The notes under the pieces were generated by a model. The model had not been told where the DNA came from. It searched no databases and was given only the letters and a program-made list of their open reading frames with translations. A DNA stretch of 64,000 bases. Source: Leguminivora glycinivorella (taxonomy: Eukaryota; Arthropoda; Insecta; Lepidoptera; Tortricidae). The stretch covers positions 9,191,549 through 9,255,548 of the forward strand of contig NC_062990.1 of NCBI RefSeq assembly GCF_023078275.1, given 5' to 3'. This document shows, piece by piece, positions 22,453 through 32,985 of this stretch. A program made the position numbers and the translations under genes. How positions within the stretch are numbered: position 1 is the first letter of the stretch; the number at the start of each line of letters is the position of its first letter.

Positions 22453-22614
22453 TAATTTCATTTATTTATCTCTTTTCTTAAGCTAGGTTTTTTACAATAT
22501 GAGTATAAAAGTAAAATAAAATAAAACACTTACAAAACAATATAAAACACATAAACACATTATAAAAAACCTAACCTAGGGTGCCGCCAGCAGCGGGGCA
22601 GGGCCCAAGCTGCC
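22442..22614 (-). other. 3' UTR and A-rich tail of the R4/Dong-like fragment
   Basis: Read on the minus strand this follows the REL stop and ends in AT-rich sequence near 22450. The end touches the Helitron fragment. Confidence 0.45.
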
Positions 22615-23045
22615 GGTGGTTAGGGCTGCAGAGAGAGGAACCGTCGGACTATCCGCGCCGACTCTAAGATCACCGCCTTCTGCATCTGGCCCTTGATCCA
22701 GCCACCTAGCGAGAGTCTCTTAAGATGTTGGTCGAGCCTCTTCGCTATGAGACCGTTCGCTGAAACGACTATCGGAACAATGATCGTTGATTCAACATCC
22801 CACATGGCGGTTATCTCGTGAGCCAAGTCTAGGTACTTACTGGACTTGTCCTTCTCGGCTTTCACGAGATTCTCATCATGGGGGATGGTGATGTCAACGA
22901 GTACTGCCCGGCGTTGCGGTCGATCTATTATCACAATGTCAGGCTTATTGGCTACAATAGTCCTGTCAGTGATAATAGATCGATCCCAATAGAGCGTGGC
23001 ACGACCATTTTCGAGAACTGGCGCAGGTAAATACTTGTAGTACGG
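22615..23045 (-). pseudogene. REL endonuclease fragment, R4/Dong-like LINE
   Basis: About 140 residues are the C-terminus of a REL LINE pol. Read from 23045 they include ATLYWDRSI, KPDIVIIDRPQRRAVLVDIT (PD...D motif of the nuclease) and KAEKDKSSKYLDLAHEI, then WDVESTIIVPIVVSANGLIA and IVRRFLSL. The order KYxxLAxEIxxxW...VPIV is characteristic of R4/Dong-like proteins. The RT part is missing; the copy is 5'-truncated. It differs from the REL protein at 9.7 kb, so two REL families are present. Confidence 0.65.
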
Positions 23046-23156
23046 TACTTCATCCTTCCGTTTCTAATGAGTCGGCAACGCGCATGTGACACACCTAGAC
23101 TTGCAGTTGCACTTCTTATCGGTTAGTCTCCCGTAGGTAAAGTTTGACCAACTAGG

Positions 23157-23260
23157 TTAGAAATTAAAAAATGGCAATATTGTAGTATCGTCCCGTTTTC
23201 TCACACATTTTGATTTAAAAGGGATCACACTACAATGTTGCCACTTTTTAATTTCTACTT
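23157..23260. mobile_element. ~100-bp hairpin MITE
   Basis: AGAAATTAAAAAATGGCAAT (from 23160) and its near-reverse complement (ending about 23254) flank ~40 bases. No coding capacity. Confidence 0.55.
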
Positions 23261-23604
23261 TGTTGTGTGAGTATTTTGTCTGGATAGGGATTCTAACCTA
23301 ATCTACATTTCTGGCAACATGTCAAAATAAATTCGGCGGATCGTCTATTCGGTGCAAAATAAAATTACAGTTTTTTTTTCTGCTTCGGGCGTTCGAGTGG
23401 TGCACGCGCGGGAAAACTAAATTTTGGATTTTTTGACCAAAAGCGGTCTTTTTAAAGGGTAATACCTGTTTTTGTCTGTGTTTTGTTATTATTGTATTGT
23501 ATAATATTAGTTTTAGTGTTAATAGTGTAGTTATTTAAGTTATCGGGAGAAGACGGCAACTTCTCGGATGTGAGGCAGTTGCCCTCTTCTTTCCTCTCTC
23601 CAAA

Positions 23605-25183
23605 ATGGAGTCAGATCAGTTTGACCCAGGGATCCTTGGGATTATTGTAAACCCGCCTTCACCGGCATGTCATATGGAGGTGGAAGAAACTCAGGCTGTC
23701 GTTTCGTTAGGTAAGATAATTAAATCATCCTCCTCTTCTAACATTGCTCACACCAACAAGGACCATAGATCTAAAAAAAGGGATATGAAAACTGACATTT
23801 CTAACTCGGACGAACATGACGATTCATGTAAGATTCCTCGTACCGACCAACATCCGCCTTCTGAAATAGTTGCTCAGTCGAACATCCCAATTTCTTCTGA
23901 TAGTGAGCCTGTTAGAGAAAACTCGGAAAAAAAAATCTTCGGACAGATCTGTTCCTCAGTTTCAGACCAGAAACCTATACAATGACTCAGATAAAGGTCC
24001 ATACATCGTGCATGTGGCTCGCGAGGCTTCGGAGGCGGACTCCGGTGCCTACATGCATCCGGTGAAATTTGGCCAATTTCTGTACACAAATGGCATATCT
24101 AACCTGAAGGATGGTGGAATTAAAAAAATTGGAAGAAATAGGCTGAGTGTAGAATTTTTATCCGCTGCCGGGGCTAATCAGTTTTTGTCGTGCTCATTGG
24201 CCACTAATAATTGCAAGAAATTCATTCCTTCATACCACGTCACCAAAACGGGTATTGCACGTAACATCCCGACTGACTTATCGAACGAGGACCTACCAAA
24301 TTTAATTTCCACTCCTTTCGGTTGTGGTAAGGTTGTAAAGGCGAGACGATTAAACTTTAAAAAAAGGAATCCTTCCGACAATTCCACTCAATGGGCCCCA
24401 TCAGAAACTGTAGTTCTGACGTTTGACGGCCAAATTCTCCCGGACAGAGTGTTTTTATTCAGTTGTGCATTGGACGTGGTTCAATATTATTTCCCTACTG
24501 TGCAATGTTTCAAGTGCTGTCGCTTCGGCCATGTTCGGGCGCAATGCCGGTCTCGTCCTCGTTGTTCCAAATGTGCTCAGCCTCATGAAGGCAGTACCTG
24601 TTCGGCTGTCCCATCCTGCCTTAACTGCTTAGGTAAACATTGTGCTACGGACAAGGTTTGTTCCGAATTTATCAGGCAACAACAGATAAAAAGAATAATG
24701 GGAGATGAAAGTTTATCCTATCAGGAGGCGGATAGAAAGATTCCTAAAGCTCGCAGACCATACAATGAAGCTGCTCAAACGAAGTCTTATAAAAAAACTG
24801 TTTTAATTAAAAAAAAAACTCCTGCCCCATCTAACCCTCATGGGTATGATGAGAAATCTCACAGGGCCTTAGTAGCAGACTACAATGCTCCTCAACCTGC
24901 TAATGGGGTTATGTTTAGGAATGGTCCATTTAGTAGCCAATGTTCGTCTCCAGTTGCACCAGCGCCGACTGAACTGTTTTCTTTGGTCCATATTTTACCT
25001 ATGCTCTATTCGGTGATCTCGTCTCTTGTATCTACTCTTCAGCAAAATGCTATCTCTCTACCGTCCAACGTTGCCAGTAGTTTAAAGGATTTATCTCCCT
25101 TCCTTTCCAGTGGCCCTGTCTGTGGGCCTTATGAAAATGGCGGTCAATTTTATCCAGTGGAACATCAGGAGCATCAGTCGTAA
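23605..25183 (+). pseudogene. ORF1, gag-like protein with Cys-knuckles (frameshift at A9)
   Basis: The start MESDQFDPGILG opens a frame that stops at 23985, while the conserved remainder (to 25183) is in the +1 frame. The two overlap at nine A residues (23927-23935), where one base of length difference would join them. The second part has a nucleic-acid-binding region and three knuckles at 24505-24660: CFKCCRFGHVRAQC, CSKCAQPHEGSTC and CLNCLGKHCATDKVC. The protein should coat the LINE RNA. The change could be a mutation, a sequencing error or a slippage site. Confidence 0.8.
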
Positions 25184-27830
25184 CAAGACTGATCTTCTGT
25201 ATGTCATTCGGAAATACAATCCTGTCTGTTTAGCTATTTCTGAAACCTGGTTAAAACCTGATTCTCATTTTAACTGTCCAAATTATGTATGTCTAAGACA
25301 GGATAATCCAAAAGGTCACGATGGCTGTGCCCTTTTGATTCGGAAAGATATTGACTTCTCCCTCTTTAACATCCCATCTCACCCTTCTCTTTATATCGTT
25401 GCATGTAAAATTTTCAACTTTACAGTAATATCTGTATATATTCCTCACCCCTCTGCTACTATTATTAATGACTTTTGGTCTCTCTTGGATAATGTCCCTG
25501 GTCCTTATCTTATGTTAGGTGATTTCAATTGCCACCACTCTCTTTGGGGTTCTCATCTCACCAATGCATCAGGTCGAAAAATGCTCCAGTTTATGGACTC
25601 GTTTAATTTGTGTGTTCTAAACGATGGTCGTCCTACTCGACGCACCGCTCCGTCTCAGAATCCCTCAGCAGTTGACATCTCTATTTGTTCACCTTCCCTG
25701 TCTTCTCTTCTTTCCTGGGATGTTCTGCCTTTTAGTTTTGGGAGTGACCACTTTCCTTTGCTTATTACTTATTCTTCTAGCTTCCAACCTCCTTCAGCTC
25801 CCCCTCCTCTTCAAAAGTTTAAGTTAGCCATGGCTGACTGGCCCCTTTTCTCTATTCTTACAGAAAATAAAATGAAGTCTTTGCCGCCTGTCTCTCGATC
25901 CAACTGTCTACATTGCTATAACCTTTTTTGCCAGGTTTTATTGGATTCAGCCGAAGTGGCCATACCCCTCAAGAATGTTTCTTCTAATCGTCGCCCTTCT
26001 CCTCCCTGGTGGGATTCCGAGTGTACCTCTCTGGTTAAGGATAGAAAATCTGCAGAAAGGGCTTTCTCGTCTGAGATGACCATGGAAAATTATCTGAACT
26101 TAAAAAGGGTGCAAGCCAAAACTAAAAAAATACTGCTTTCGAAAAAAAGAGATGGTTGGACAAAGTTCTGCGAATCTTTATCTCCAGCCACTCATCCTTC
26201 AGTTGTATGGCGCAGTATTAAATCTTTCAGAAATGCCTGCTCCTCGTCGTCTCCGCCCTCGTCCTTTTCTAACTGTCCTTCTTGGCTGTATGAATTTTCC
26301 GATAAACTGGCTCCTCCTTATGTGCCTAACTGGTCTGAACTTCCATCTAAGAATACTGAACTCCCTAATTATGATGACTTCTTATCTTCTCCTTTTCATC
26401 TTTCCGAATTACAACTTGTCATGGACTCCCTTTCTGATTCTTCTCCCGGCCCCGATGGTCTCTCATATTCCTTTTTAACCAGATCTAGTATGACGGCTGT
26501 CTCTTATTACTTAGATCTTATTAACACCTTCTTTAGCTCTGGACTTGTCCCCGACTCCTGGAAGGAACAATTTGTCATCCCGATTCCTAAACCCGGCAAG
26601 GACTCCAATCTTGGTTCATCTTACCGCCCTATTGCCCTTTCGTCCACTCTTTGTAAGATTATGGAGCATCTGTTGAAAAACCGTCTGGATTGGTTTTTGG
26701 AAAGTCGAGGTATTCTTCCTCGTTTCCAGTTTGGTTTTAGGAAGGGAAAAAGTATCACTGATAGTCACAGTATATTATCTACTGACATTCGGTTATCATT
26801 CTCTAGGGGTGAGTCTATGGCTGCAGTTTTTCTTGACATATCATCCGCGTATGATAATGTTCTTTTATCTGTACTTAGAGATAAATTGTCCCAACTGAAT
26901 ATCTCTCCTAAGGTAGTCAATTTTATTTGTAATTTGCTGATGTTCAGAATTATCAACGTGAGATGGCAGGGTGAAGTTAAGGCTGTACGTCACACATGGA
27001 AAGGCCTACCTCAGGGCTCAGTCCTGAGCCCGATTCTTTTTAATATTTATTCGTTTGACCTTGATAAGTCGGTAAATTGGGCTTGCAGATTGTTACAATA
27101 TGCAGATGATGTAGTCCTCTACTGCTCAGATAAAAGTCCACTTCGTGCTGTGGAAATGGTTAATGGGGCTTTAGTATCATTAGGTTCATGGTTAAATATG
27201 CATGGTCTCTCCTTATCTTCAGCTAAAAGTTCGGCCATTGTGTTCTCTAGAAGTCTGATTACTCCAGCCTGTCGTTTTGTTTTTAATGAGGAGCCTATCC
27301 CCTTAGTAGATTCTGTTAAATTTCTTGGAGTGTTCTTTGATCGGCGATTTGTGGGCTCTTCTCATCTTTCTTATATAGCTAAAAAATGCGAAAGGAATAT
27401 TAACATTCTTAAGGCCCTATCAGGTGCTTGGTGGGGAGCCCACCCATATTCCCAAAAATTGTTATATAACGCTTTAATCCGCAGCCTTTTAGATTTTGGT
27501 ACTTTTATATTCGAACCCTGTAATAAATCAGCTCTTACTGTGCTAGAACGTATTCAAATGAGGGCTCTCAGAATTGTTACGGGTGCCATGAAGCCTTCTC
27601 CAAACAGAGCTATCCAGGTTGAATGTGTGGATCCTCCGTTGGATTTAAGACGGCAACTTCTTGCAGACCGCTTTTTATTTGGTATCTCTGCACTATCTTC
27701 TCATCCTCTTCTTCCAAAACTGCGTCTTCTTCAATTATATGGGTCAAGCAAAGCATACTGGCGTAATAAAGATCAACCCAATTTGGTTAATAGTCTAGTG
27801 AAAATAGCAGCTCTTAAACCCCTATTATGA
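25110..27830 (+). CDS. ORF2: endonuclease and reverse transcriptase
   Basis: This frame of ~906 residues overlaps the end of ORF1 by 74 bases; a more likely start is the ATG at 25137 (MAVNFIQWNIRS), just before the conserved endonuclease start. The APE-like nuclease spans residues ~10-225: QWNIRS, AISETWLK, LGDFNCHHSLWGS and GSDHFPL (~211). RT follows at ~480-760: YRPIALSSTLCKIMEHLL, GFRKGKS, VFLDISSAYDNV (motif A), GLPQGSVLSPILFN (~633) and QYADDVVLY (~662). All catalytic residues visible are intact. It ends with TGA overlapping the next ATG (ATGA at 27827-27830). Confidence 0.92.
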   Translation: MALSVGLMKMAVNFIQWNIRSISRNKTDLLYVIRKYNPVCLAISETWLKPDSHFNCPNYVCLRQDNPKGHDGCALLIRKDIDFSLFNIPSHPSLYIVACKIFNFTVISVYIPHPSATIINDFWSLLDNVPGPYLMLGDFNCHHSLWGSHLTNASGRKMLQFMDSFNLCVLNDGRPTRRTAPSQNPSAVDISICSPSLSSLLSWDVLPFSFGSDHFPLLITYSSSFQPPSAPPPLQKFKLAMADWPLFSILTENKMKSLPPVSRSNCLHCYNLFCQVLLDSAEVAIPLKNVSSNRRPSPPWWDSECTSLVKDRKSAERAFSSEMTMENYLNLKRVQAKTKKILLSKKRDGWTKFCESLSPATHPSVVWRSIKSFRNACSSSSPPSSFSNCPSWLYEFSDKLAPPYVPNWSELPSKNTELPNYDDFLSSPFHLSELQLVMDSLSDSSPGPDGLSYSFLTRSSMTAVSYYLDLINTFFSSGLVPDSWKEQFVIPIPKPGKDSNLGSSYRPIALSSTLCKIMEHLLKNRLDWFLESRGILPRFQFGFRKGKSITDSHSILSTDIRLSFSRGESMAAVFLDISSAYDNVLLSVLRDKLSQLNISPKVVNFICNLLMFRIINVRWQGEVKAVRHTWKGLPQGSVLSPILFNIYSFDLDKSVNWACRLLQYADDVVLYCSDKSPLRAVEMVNGALVSLGSWLNMHGLSLSSAKSSAIVFSRSLITPACRFVFNEEPIPLVDSVKFLGVFFDRRFVGSSHLSYIAKKCERNINILKALSGAWWGAHPYSQKLLYNALIRSLLDFGTFIFEPCNKSALTVLERIQMRALRIVTGAMKPSPNRAIQVECVDPPLDLRRQLLADRFLFGISALSSHPLLPKLRLLQLYGSSKAYWRNKDQPNLVNSLVKIAALKPLL

Positions 27831-28846
27831 AATCTTCTACTCTACCTATTTATTCTGTTCCTTTCGAGGCTCTTACGCATGTACCCAAAGTCGTAACTAA
27901 TATTGGCATAGATAAAGGGTCTCCTTCTGCTAATTCGACTTTCTCTAAGTTTGTTCACTCATACTATTCAGGTCATCGGCTCTTTTTTACTGATGCATCT
28001 AAATTATCGGATCAGGGTTGTGTAGGGGCAGCTTTTCTCATATCAAACTCGGATATCTTAGCAAAATTTAAACTTCCTCCTGAAGCGTCAGTATTTTCTG
28101 GTGAATGCTTGGCCCTCTTAAAAGCTCTAGAATATATCTTTGTCCATAAGTTGCCAAAATGCGTAATTTTTTCTGACTGTCTCAGTGCAATTCAGTCTAT
28201 TATGTTACGCCCTTTCAAGAATTTCGCACGTAGCTATCTTATTTGTCAACTAAAAAACAAAATTTTTGAATGCCATTCTGCTGGCTTAGAGATAGTATTT
28301 GTTTGGATCCCTAGTCACTCGGGCATAGTAGGTAATGAGAAGGCGGACATAGCCGCCAAAGAAGCTGTTCTTGATGGGGATGACTCCTTTTTTAAAATAT
28401 ATTCACCTGATATCTTGAACATCCCCTTCGAGTTCATGAAGAAAAAATGGGCTACCCGATGGACCCGTGCTAAGAAATGCTTCTTTTCTGAAATTCAGCC
28501 ATCTATCCCATCCCGTCCATGGTTTTTCAAAAATAGATCTCTTTCTAAAAGACACACTAGCATTATTATTAGACTCAGATTAGGTCGTGTTTGTTCGTCC
28601 GAGCAATTACATAGTTTTAAAATGAAAGATTCTCCTATATGCGACTGTGGTACTGAAGTTGGTAATATTGATCATATTTTCTTTAACTGTCCGCTAAATA
28701 ATAAATCTCCTGATCTTTATTCCTACCTTCCAAATATTAATGTACCTTTACCTACTAATATGTCTTCATTGTTGTACCTAACTAGTAATAATAAAGTGGT
28801 GTATGCTATAAGTAAATTTATGTCAAAAAACAATATTGTCCTTTAA
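27827..28846 (+). CDS. ORF3: RNase H domain and C-terminus of the LINE pol
   Basis: The 339-residue frame starts at the ATGA overlap with ORF2. RNase H motifs are present: FFTDASKLSDQGCVGAAF (first Asp), FSGECLALLKAL (Glu), VIFSDCLSAIQSI (Asp) and VWIPSHSGIVGNEKADIAAK (His and last Asp). A CDCGTEVGNIDHIFFNC knuckle closes it. In related I-like LINEs this domain is in one frame with RT. Here either translation restarts at the ATGA or a base was lost or gained just upstream: the ORF3 frame is closed by TAA at 27815, only four codons before its ATG. Confidence 0.88.
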   Translation: MKSSTLPIYSVPFEALTHVPKVVTNIGIDKGSPSANSTFSKFVHSYYSGHRLFFTDASKLSDQGCVGAAFLISNSDILAKFKLPPEASVFSGECLALLKALEYIFVHKLPKCVIFSDCLSAIQSIMLRPFKNFARSYLICQLKNKIFECHSAGLEIVFVWIPSHSGIVGNEKADIAAKEAVLDGDDSFFKIYSPDILNIPFEFMKKKWATRWTRAKKCFFSEIQPSIPSRPWFFKNRSLSKRHTSIIIRLRLGRVCSSEQLHSFKMKDSPICDCGTEVGNIDHIFFNCPLNNKSPDLYSYLPNINVPLPTNMSSLLYLTSNNKVVYAISKFMSKNNIVL

Positions 28847-29111
28847 AAGGCACCTTTTTTATTTAGTGTTGAACATAAATGTTTGTTTTTGTATTAAATA
28901 ATAATAATATAATAATCAAAAGAATGTTTGTTTAGAATAAGTAATTTTTGTTTGTCATTTTCTTATATTGTTCTGCAGGTATTACCCAGTCTATCTTTTT
29001 GCTCTATGTTTATTTTCTATCCTCATGCCGTGTGAAGCTCGATACTCGTTTTTGGCAGAATTGTGCTTAACTGCGCGGTAGCCATAGACTAAAAAGTGAA
29101 GTGAAGTGAAG
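28847..29111 (+). other. 3' UTR and GAAGT tail of the LINE
   Basis: About 265 bases follow the stop codon. The last bases read AAAAAGTGAAGTGAAGTGAAG, a short tandem tail in place of poly(A), directly before the target duplication. Confidence 0.75.
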
Positions 29112-29123
29112 TAAAATTACAGT

Positions 29124-29415
29124 CAGCAACATGAGTAGGTATTATGCGACATAAAATGCTGCAAAATTAAAGTCGACGATATTAACAGTATGCTATTAAT
29201 ACTAATTCGGTGAAATGTAATGTATACTATATACAATTCTGCTATATTAAAATCGACAATATTAGTATTCTACTATCCAGAATTCTGCCAAATGAATGAT
29301 ATGCTATATAACAGTTATGCTATTTGTACAATTATGCAAAATTATCATTCGGGTAAAAATGCTTCTGCGAAAGCTGCTATGCCAAATGTATTTCGGACAA
29401 TCGATATTCTGCAAT
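29124..29415 (+). repeat. Word-repeat tract, CTGC/AATCGAC vocabulary
   Basis: Short AT-rich words such as ATGCTGCAAAATTAAAGTCG, ATTCTGC, ATGCTAT and TCGACAATATTA recur irregularly. The stretch left of the LINE (about 23300-23371, with TTCGGTGCAAAAT) has the same texture, so the LINE appears to have inserted into this element. Clear termini were not found. Confidence 0.4.
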
Positions 29416-29434
29416 ATAAAGGGAACCCAAATAA

Positions 29435-29880
29435 AACTCACGCCTGTATTCTCAAACGGGTTAGGCAGAGCTTAGGAAACTACTCAATGGTCAGGGCAAC
29501 TCTTCTTAGCAATTAAGAGGTTAAAAGAAAACGAAATTGTGATACAGTGATAGGTTGCCAGCCCATCGCCCACACCCCAACGGAACCCATTTTATAATTT
29601 TTCTCCACCACCTCTTTTCCTCCTGTGAGTATCGACTGTGGTTCAATTATGATGTGGCAATAGGCTGGCAACCTGTCACTGTATCACAATTTCGTTTTCA
29701 TTTAACCTCATAATTTGCAAGAGTGGCACAGAAGTTTCACGTGTTCTGCCTACCTCGTTTGGAAAAGAGGCGTGAGTGAGTATATGTAGGGCGTGAACGT
29801 TGTGCACAATAGTGACGAAAGTTCTGGTAGGATTACAAATTTTACCCTCCGTTATCGGATATTCTCGAAGGGGTCATACA
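29435..29880 (-). mobile_element. ~445-bp hairpin MITE, copy 1
   Basis: CACGCCTGTATTCTCAAACG, AACGAAATTGTGATACAGTG and GGTTGCCAGCC on the left recur as reverse complements on the right (near 29660-29780). A second copy in the opposite orientation is at 63163-63615, including the end piece GAGAATATCCGATAACGGAG. Confidence 0.7.
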
Positions 29881-29882
29881 TA

Positions 29883-32009
29883 TCGGCTGTCCAAAATCAA
29901 AACCTAGCAAGGGACATTTTTTGTCAAAATACGTTTTTTTAATCAATCAGCCTCAAATTTTGGGCTGCGTCTAATGCAAAAACACCTGTATTTCTATCTC
30001 AATTAGAATCAAAGTTACGGAACCCTCTAAACCTAGCAAGTGCATATCTTACATGCAAATATCAAAATCAAAATCCTAGTAAGTAACATTTTCAAGTCCA
30101 AAAACCTAGTAAGTGCATGCTATACTAGGTTTCTGAGTTTGTAAACGGAACATACTAGGTTTTTGAATATGGAATTGTCCCATACTAGGTTTTAAATTTA
30201 AAAAATTGCCGAAGGGTTGAACAAGGAATTCAAATATAACAATAAATAAAACATAGCAAGTCAGTAATGAGTGAAGTTTCATTCAAACGGTCGCCGTTCC
30301 CGCGCCCCCGCCCGCGTTTGTTCCGTTCGGGATCCGAATTTAGGGAACGAGTTTCAACCTGAAGTTTCTAGTTTGTCGTACTTTGCGCTGCTGCGCGGAC
30401 GCATGATGAATAAAAGTGATCGATGGAGACGAATTTTAGCAGCTGCTTTTAGATAGTCATTCTCATTATGTTCGTTGTTTTAGCCCGTGATATTATACTT
30501 ATTTAATATTGTGTGTGGCGATCGCAAAAGTGTTTGTGGTGCTGAATTGTGGTTTTTTATTTGTGATGTTTTAATGGGGCTTGGATCGAGGTATTAACAT
30601 TCGGAATGCTTTTTAACATTATTTTTGCGATCTATTTTACGTAGGTACCTACTTAACCTACTTATATATATTTGACGATGGGAGCAACTTAAAATAGTTC
30701 TAACAATTATGCCTTTCCAATCTACCTAAAGGAATAACTGCCAGTAGTAAGTACCTATTAGTGCTTGTAACAGGTTGTTGATGTGCAGTATATGGCGTGT
30801 GTTACATATGAAACTATCGTGTTAAAAAAAGGACACTCTAGTTGCAAAATAAGTGCCTTTAATGCCAGAAACAAGGCGTGATTTTTGGAGTCGATTGCCA
30901 ATTAATGACCTTTCGGATGATCTTTAAACTGGAGGCGAATAGGCTACTAGACTCATATCTAATTTGGCGCAATAAATAATTGTCTTCTGTAATATTTTGG
31001 GTACCTATTAAATGTGTACGATGTCTACGTATTTTTAATTAAAAAATGTGAATAATTTTTTTTGGCCACCGAAAACTCTGTAGGCCGTGTAGTGACCTCA
31101 TAGAATTCATGTCAAATCAATCGCTGACATTACATAATACCTTTATGCCTCGTACTTAAATTGTCAGAAAGTGTTGTTTTCGCACTGAATTACTTCATTC
31201 ACAGAAAATTTATAGATGACATGGCTGATGTTGTTTTTGCCTGAAATATTACGTAAACGTATTCTTTAAAAATATTTTTTTGCGGTTTATAAGCCATAAT
31301 AAAATATAGTGATATTTTCTTTCCGTTAATTGGATAGTAAGTAATGCTATAAGACAAACTATAAAAAGGGTCAAGTAGCCTATTGTTTACCCGATGACTG
31401 ATTTTTGTTTTATGCATAAAATTTAATAAATGTCTAATAATGTTGCCTTTTGTTATTATGATCCCATCAAACAAATATTATAATGTGATCAGACACGAAA
31501 CGACATTTTGATATTTGCTAGTTCCTTTTCGGTGAAGGAAAAAACGTGAGGAAACCGGACTAAGTCCAATAAGGCCTACTTACCCTTCGGGTTGGAAGGT
31601 AAGATGGCAGCCGCATTTGTAAAAACTAGTTCCTACGCCAAATCTTGCGATTAGTTGTCAAAGTGGACCTCAAGCTCTTATGAGCCGTGGCAAATGCCGG
31701 GATAATGCGAAAATTAACCATTTAAAATACTTAGTAAGACCACTTGCTAGCTTTTTGTTTTGTAATTGACGAAACAATACTATTATTTTTTTGTAATTAA
31801 TTGTTAGTAAGGCACATAAAAGTTCTAAATAGACACATACATTTAGTTTCAACAGTTTGTCTTGTAAAGCAAGTTATACTTCTTTATATAAAACCAAGTC
31901 TTGTGAGAAAAAGGTCTTTGGTACTAATTTTTTTTAACAAAATCTTTGTTTGCCTCTCCTGTAAAATTTCGGTAAATGCACTTGCTAGGCTTTGATTTTG
32001 GACAGCCGA
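29883..32009. mobile_element. 2.1-kb TIR transposon with CCTAGTAAG subterminal repeats
   Basis: The ends TCGGCTGTCCAAAATCAAA... are inverted repeats of about 30 bases, with TA at both borders (29881-29882, 32010-32011). Inside the left end, CCTAGCAAG/CCTAGTAAG occurs at least four times, then ACTAGGTTT three times in the opposite sense (29905-30195); fewer copies lie near the right end (31725, 31805, 31982). The middle has a GC-rich piece (30285-30420) unlike the rest and a SINE fragment. No transposase is seen, so it is non-autonomous. Confidence 0.75.
31497..31706 (+). repeat. 5'-truncated SINE fragment
   Basis: The text from CTTTTCGGTGAAGGAAAA to GCAAATGCCGGGATAA matches the body of the SINE at 54582-54915. 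The tRNA-like head is missing. It lies within the TIR transposon 29883-32009. Confidence 0.7.
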
Positions 32010-32013
32010 TATA

Positions 32014-32173
32014 TCCATACTAATATTATAAATGGGAAAGTGTGTGTGTCCGTCTTTCACGGCAAAACGGAGGAACGAATCGATGTGATTTTTTAGGTGG
32101 AGATAGTTGAAGGGATGGAGAGTGACATAGGCTACTTTTTGTCTCTTTCTAACGCAAGCGAAGCAAAAGCTAG
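32014..32173 (+). mobile_element. 160-bp non-autonomous Helitron
   Basis: It starts TCCATACTAATATTATAAAT and ends GCGAAGCAAAAGCTAG followed by T, the TC...CTAG pattern of Helitrons. The 3' hairpin is weaker than in the copies at 22.3 and 63.7 kb. It directly abuts the end of the TA-flanked transposon. Confidence 0.75.
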
Positions 32174-32295
32174 TCTTATATATAAATAAACGGCTAAGTC
32201 CTGACTAGCAATGCACGGTCGAGAACGAGAATTTATCAGAATACTTAGTAACTTCGTAGGTTATACCATAATTTCGTCGAACTCAGCAAGTCAAG

Positions 32296-32370
32296 ACGTA
32301 GTCCCGTGTTAGTGCGCTGGCTTTGTATGCCGATGTTCTCAGGTTCGATCCTGACAGCGATCTTTTTTTT
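32296..32370 (+). other. tRNA-like sequence followed by T-run (pseudogene or SINE head)
   Basis: The segment has a B-box-like GGTTCGATCCT near 32344, an upstream stretch resembling an A box and a T13 run that could end Pol III transcription. A possible anticodon stem GGC-TTTGTAT-GCC suggests UGU. The acceptor stem does not pair well, so this is not a convincing working tRNA gene. Confidence 0.35.
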
Positions 32371-32985
32371 TTTTTTGTATATACATATATTGACATGACC
32401 AAAAACAGGCATCAAGAAATAATAGTTCGGTACCTAATTTAAAAAAGTCAGGACTAAAACTGTGAAGTCTGAAAGTCGAAATGTTCCCTGAAGTATAGTG
32501 AGAATTTAAGCAACTTATGGTGAGAATTTAGGTAACTTATCACTTATCAACAAAATAGCTATCGGTAATAGACAATATTATACCTATAATAACATATAGT
32601 TTTATATTATGCCCATTTAAACATTATTTCAAGTATATTCTCTTGTTTCAATAATAAATTGCATGTTGCGGGAATGTTCTGCGAACATTCTCAAGAATGT
32701 TTCCGCGTTTTGGGAATGCTCTGCAATTTCTACATTACTAGTCCGGACTGACTGCCTGACTAATATTTTCGGGTTATATTATGACCCAATATATGTACCT
32801 ATAGTTATATAAAGTAAAAAATAACGTGAGTAATAACCAGCTCGAAAATCAATATGAATCGTTTTCTTGTTAAAAATACCTAAAATTCAATTGAGATGTG
32901 GGTCATTCTTAAATGTAAGAGACCCAACTTTGAAATCAGAATGTCACCAATTATTATTATTATTCAGAGCCTATAATAATAATCG

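Larger units (their letters stand above)
23372..29111 (+). mobile_element. Full-length I/LOA-like non-LTR retrotransposon
   Basis: The insert is flanked by the 12-bp duplication TAAAATTACAGT at 23360-23371 and 29112-29123. It has a ~230-base 5' UTR, a gag-like ORF1 with three Cys-knuckles, ORF2 with endonuclease and RT, a separate RNase H frame, and a 3' UTR ending in a short GAAGT-repeat tail. An EN-RT-RNase H order fits the I or LOA groups; jockey and CR1 lack RNase H. Full length with intact flanks suggests recent insertion. Confidence 0.9.

Noticed and set aside
32296..32370. tRNA-Thr (UGU) gene
   Set aside because: The T loop is short and the acceptor stem does not pair; kept only as tRNA-like.
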